The notes beneath the pieces are model-generated. The model was not told the origin of the DNA. It searched no databases and saw nothing but the letters and a program-made list of their open reading frames with translations. A program made the translations under genes and the position numbers. 25,993 nt of DNA. Source: JBDKTK01 sp039680225. GTDB taxonomy: Bacteria; Desulfobacterota; Syntrophia; Syntrophales; UBA4778. The stretch covers positions 1 through 25,993 of the forward strand of contig JBDKTK010000395.1 of the NCBI GenBank assembly GCA_039680225.1, written 5' to 3'. Shown here in pieces: positions 23,840 to 25,993 of this stretch. How positions within the stretch are numbered: position 1 is the first letter of the stretch; each line of letters starts with the position of its first letter.

Positions 23840-25636
23840 GTGTACCGGCTGGACAAACCCGACAATCTCGTGGAGATGTTCGAAGAAAGCGTACGCAAGC
23901 ATGGCGGCAACCGGATGTTCGGCGCCAGGGGCGGGGACGGAAATTACAAATGGGTCACTTACAGGGAAGTCGCAGCCCGCGTCGACAGGCTCCGGGGCGG
24001 CCTGGCGAAATACGGGATTAAAAAAGACGACGCGGTCGGCCTGATCGCCAACAACCGCATTGAGTGGGCCATAGCGGCTTTTGCCGCTTACGGCCTGGGC
24101 GCGCGTTTCATCCCCATGTACGAATCGGAGCTGCCCCACATCTGGAAATACATAATCTCCGACGGATCTGTAAAGGTCCTGTTTGCCGCAAACCGGGAGA
24201 TTTATGAAAAGATCAAGAATTTTCAAGCAGACCTTCCTGCCCTGGAGCACATGTTCATAATTGATTCCGAAGGCCCCCTGAGCATGGCGGGACTCGAGAG
24301 GGCCGGCGAGGCGAACCCTGTGGCTTCGATCAGGCCTGACCCCCGGGATGTGGCCGGGCTCATATACACTTCCGGGACCACGGGGGACCCCAAGGGCGTC
24401 CTGCTTACCCATGGGAATTTCACCAGCAACCTGCTTGCCGGGATAAAGATGTACCCGGAACTGGGCGAAAATGACGTGACCCTGGCAATCCTGCCGTGGG
24501 CCCATTCGTATGCCCAGACGGGGGAACTTTACGCGATGGTCCACATGGGCGCGTGCATGGGGCTTGCCGAGAGCGCAGCGACAGTGGCCCGGGATATCCA
24601 GGCCGTCAAGCCGACCTGGCTGGTGGCCGTCCCCCGCGTTTTTAACAGGATTTACGAGGGGATCACTTCCAGGGTGAACAAGGAGGGGGGGCTTGCCAGG
24701 GTCCTGTTTGACATGGGGGTCGCGGCGGCAAAGAGGCGCAGGGAACTGGCCGCCGGGGGGAAATCCGAATTCATGACCAACCTGAAATTCAGGATTGCCG
24801 ATAAGATCGTCTTTCAGAAAATCCGGGACAAGATGGGCGGCAGGCTCAAGGGATCGATGACAGCCAGCGCCATGATGAACCAGGAAATAGCGCTGTTCTT
24901 TTTCGACATCGGGATCCCGGTTTACGACTGCTACGGGATGACGGAGACCTCGCCGGCCGTCGCCATGAATGCGTCATTCGCATACAGGTGGGGCAGCGTG
25001 GGCCGGGCAATCGACAAGGTGAAGATTGTCATCGACAAGGGCCTGGCGAGCCCGGATTCCCCGGACGGGGAGATAGTCGTTTACGGCCCCAACGTCATGA
25101 AAGGCTACCACAACAAGCCCGGGGAGACCCGGAAGGTCATGACGGAAGACGGGGGCATCCGCACCGGCGACAGGGGGCGGCTCGATGAGGAAGGCTTCCT
25201 TTACATTACCGGCCGCATCAAGGAACAGTACAAGCTTGAGAACGGGAAATTCGTTTTCCCTGCCTCCCTGGAAGAGGATATCTGCCTTTTGAACTGTATC
25301 CGGAACGTGATGGTTTACGGGGAGAACCGGGCGTACAATGTCTGCCTGATCGTCCCGGAACTGTCGGTCCTCAGGCAACAGGCCATTGACAGGGGCCTGC
25401 CGTCGGACGATGAATCGCTTATCAATTCCCCGGAGATCAGGGACATGGTGGCCGAGTCCATTTCATCCTCGCTGAAGGGCAAGTACGGCGGCTACGAAAT
25501 CCCGAAGAAGTTCGCCCTGCTTTCCGAAGGGTTCAGCATCGAAAACGGCATGCTCACCCCGACTTTAAAGCTCAAGCGCCGGGTTGTCCTGAATAAATAC
25601 ATGGCCGTGATTGATAAACTTTACCGGGAAAAATAA
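23840..25636 (+). CDS. Long-chain acyl-CoA synthetase (AMP-forming, FAA1/FadD15 type)
   Basis: 598 residues from GTG 23840, with AGGAG seven bases upstream; length fits the COG1022-type ligases. The enzyme activates a fatty acid to acyl-AMP with ATP and then to acyl-CoA, releasing PPi. Motifs: P-loop YTSGTTGDPKGVLLTHGN (176-193), A5 YGMTETSPA (365-373), hinge/ribose-binding RTGDRGRLDEEGFLYITGRIKEQ (441-463) and ENGKFVFPASLEED (467-480). The catalytic Lys lies in the C-terminal TPTLKLKRR segment. No membrane segment; such enzymes are usually peripheral at the inner membrane. It overlaps the next small gene by one base (TAATG), so the two are translationally coupled. Chain-length preference cannot be read; aromatic or branched acids are possible, and the B12 mutase elsewhere in the window also acts on acyl-CoA. 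Confidence 0.93.
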   Translation: MYRLDKPDNLVEMFEESVRKHGGNRMFGARGGDGNYKWVTYREVAARVDRLRGGLAKYGIKKDDAVGLIANNRIEWAIAAFAAYGLGARFIPMYESELPHIWKYIISDGSVKVLFAANREIYEKIKNFQADLPALEHMFIIDSEGPLSMAGLERAGEANPVASIRPDPRDVAGLIYTSGTTGDPKGVLLTHGNFTSNLLAGIKMYPELGENDVTLAILPWAHSYAQTGELYAMVHMGACMGLAESAATVARDIQAVKPTWLVAVPRVFNRIYEGITSRVNKEGGLARVLFDMGVAAAKRRRELAAGGKSEFMTNLKFRIADKIVFQKIRDKMGGRLKGSMTASAMMNQEIALFFFDIGIPVYDCYGMTETSPAVAMNASFAYRWGSVGRAIDKVKIVIDKGLASPDSPDGEIVVYGPNVMKGYHNKPGETRKVMTEDGGIRTGDRGRLDEEGFLYITGRIKEQYKLENGKFVFPASLEEDICLLNCIRNVMVYGENRAYNVCLIVPELSVLRQQAIDRGLPSDDESLINSPEIRDMVAESISSSLKGKYGGYEIPKKFALLSEGFSIENGMLTPTLKLKRRVVLNKYMAVIDKLYREK

Positions 25637-25812
25637 TGGGAATGAGTGAAAAAAAACCCCAGGACAAGTCCGAAGTCGAATTGGAAACCTGCACAGGGCA
25701 GTGCGGCTACTCGCCCCTGTGCAGGCTCTGCGAGCTGGAAAAAAAGCGCAAATGTCAGGAGGCTTTACTCGAAAAACAGGGTAAAAACAAGCCTGCCTGC
25801 CCCCAGCCTTGA
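25636..25812 (+). CDS. Small Cys-rich protein coupled to the acyl-CoA synthetase
   Basis: 58 residues. ATG 25636 shares its A with the TAA of the synthetase gene (TAATG), the arrangement of reinitiation coupling. Cysteines at 19, 23, 29, 32, 40 and 55 give C-x3-C-x5-C-x2-C-x7-C within CTGQCGYSPLCRLCELEKKRKC, a plausible zinc or Fe-S site. The N-terminal 18 and C-terminal 17 residues are charged and probably flexible. I do not recognise a family. The tight coupling suggests it works with, or is made in proportion to, the synthetase, for example as a metal-binding accessory or regulator; this is inference. Confidence 0.6.
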   Translation: MGMSEKKPQDKSEVELETCTGQCGYSPLCRLCELEKKRKCQEALLEKQGKNKPACPQP

Positions 25813-25884
25813 AAAAATAAGTCCTTTTGTGTATAGTGCGTCCCGGAATGCGGGCCCGGTTGTTTAAATCCGGGATGAATTTCC

Positions 25885-25913
25885 TTGATTTGGCCCTATT
25901 CATCATATATATC
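25885..25913 (+). promoter_or_regulatory. Weak sigma70-like promoter before the last gene
   Basis: TTGATT (25885-25890), 17 bases, TATATC (25908-25913); each box matches four of six consensus positions. It lies in the 174-base gap after the Cys-rich gene and ahead of the gene start at 25987. Low information content, judged by eye. Confidence 0.25.
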
Positions 25914-25944
25914 AACAGCCTTTCAAAAAAAATTTGGACTCCTT

Positions 25945-25965
25945 GCCCCGGCCCGGCGCCGGGGC
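25945..25965 (+). other. GC-rich hairpin, 8-bp stem
   Basis: GCCCCGGC (25945-25952), a five-base loop, GCCGGGGC (25958-25965), followed by only TTT. It could be a weak terminator for the synthetase/Cys-rich transcript or a leader hairpin of the next gene, whose ribosome site lies 10-15 bases further on. Confidence 0.45.
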
Positions 25966-25986
25966 TTTAGAGCCGAGAGGAGGAAT

Positions 25987-25993
25987 ATGAACA
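25987..25993 (+). CDS. Start of a further gene (cut by window edge)
   Basis: ATG AAC at 25987, with a strong AGGAGG three to four bases upstream (GAGAGGAGGAAT). Only two codons are visible, so nothing can be said of the product. It is called from the ribosome site alone. Confidence 0.5.

Overview
The window is GC-rich, tightly packed bacterial chromosome. Signal peptides, a lipoprotein, an apparent outer-membrane beta-barrel ending in Phe, and periplasmic sensor parts point to a Gram-negative cell. Multi-PAS kinases, a FIST protein, a B12-dependent acyl-CoA mutase, an acyl-CoA synthetase and a FecR-type surface protein together suggest a Desulfobacterota (former Deltaproteobacteria) or similar anaerobe. 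That assignment is inference; no rRNA or other taxonomic marker is present. No tRNA, rRNA, CRISPR array, insertion sequence or phage gene was seen, and no gap between genes exceeds 300 bases.

Layout. (1) 1-6667, minus strand: a four-gene signalling operon transcribed leftwards, in the order FIST sensor protein, three-PAS histidine kinase with a C-terminal receiver, PstS-like periplasmic binding protein, membrane-bound four-PAS histidine kinase (cut by the window edge). (2) 6893-11264, minus strand: a parvulin-type lipoprotein foldase, a large acyl-CoA mutase subunit, its separate B12-binding subunit and an M24 metallopeptidase-family protein. (3) 11375-11848, plus strand: family I inorganic pyrophosphatase. 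(4) 11877-14929, minus strand: a PAS-PAS-GGDEF diguanylate cyclase and an FGGY sugar kinase broken by one in-frame TAA. (5) 15033-19977, plus strand: a palindrome and a near-consensus sigma70 promoter drive a TPR/beta-barrel outer-membrane protein and a 925-residue FecR-domain exported protein, followed by a small DUF4124 protein. (6) 19983-21786, minus strand: a J-domain/TPR protein and a Clp1/GRC3-like polynucleotide kinase. (7) 22012-25993, plus strand: a DUF3303 protein, a 55-residue protein, a second PAS-GGDEF cyclase, a long-chain acyl-CoA synthetase and a 58-residue Cys-rich protein that overlaps its stop codon, then the first codons of another gene.

How the genes fit together. Signalling dominates: two kinases, a receiver, a FIST protein and two cyclases whose catalytic and inhibitory motifs are intact. 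The mutase pair and the acyl-CoA synthetase fit a CoA-thioester (fatty or branched acid) metabolism. The mutase lacks the residues that define methylmalonyl-CoA mutase, so its substrate is open. The most unusual parts are the divergent mutase, the binding protein placed between two kinases without any ABC permease, the TPR-barrel/FecR pair that resembles an exporter with its cargo, the single-stop kinase pseudogene, and the bacterial Clp1-like kinase.
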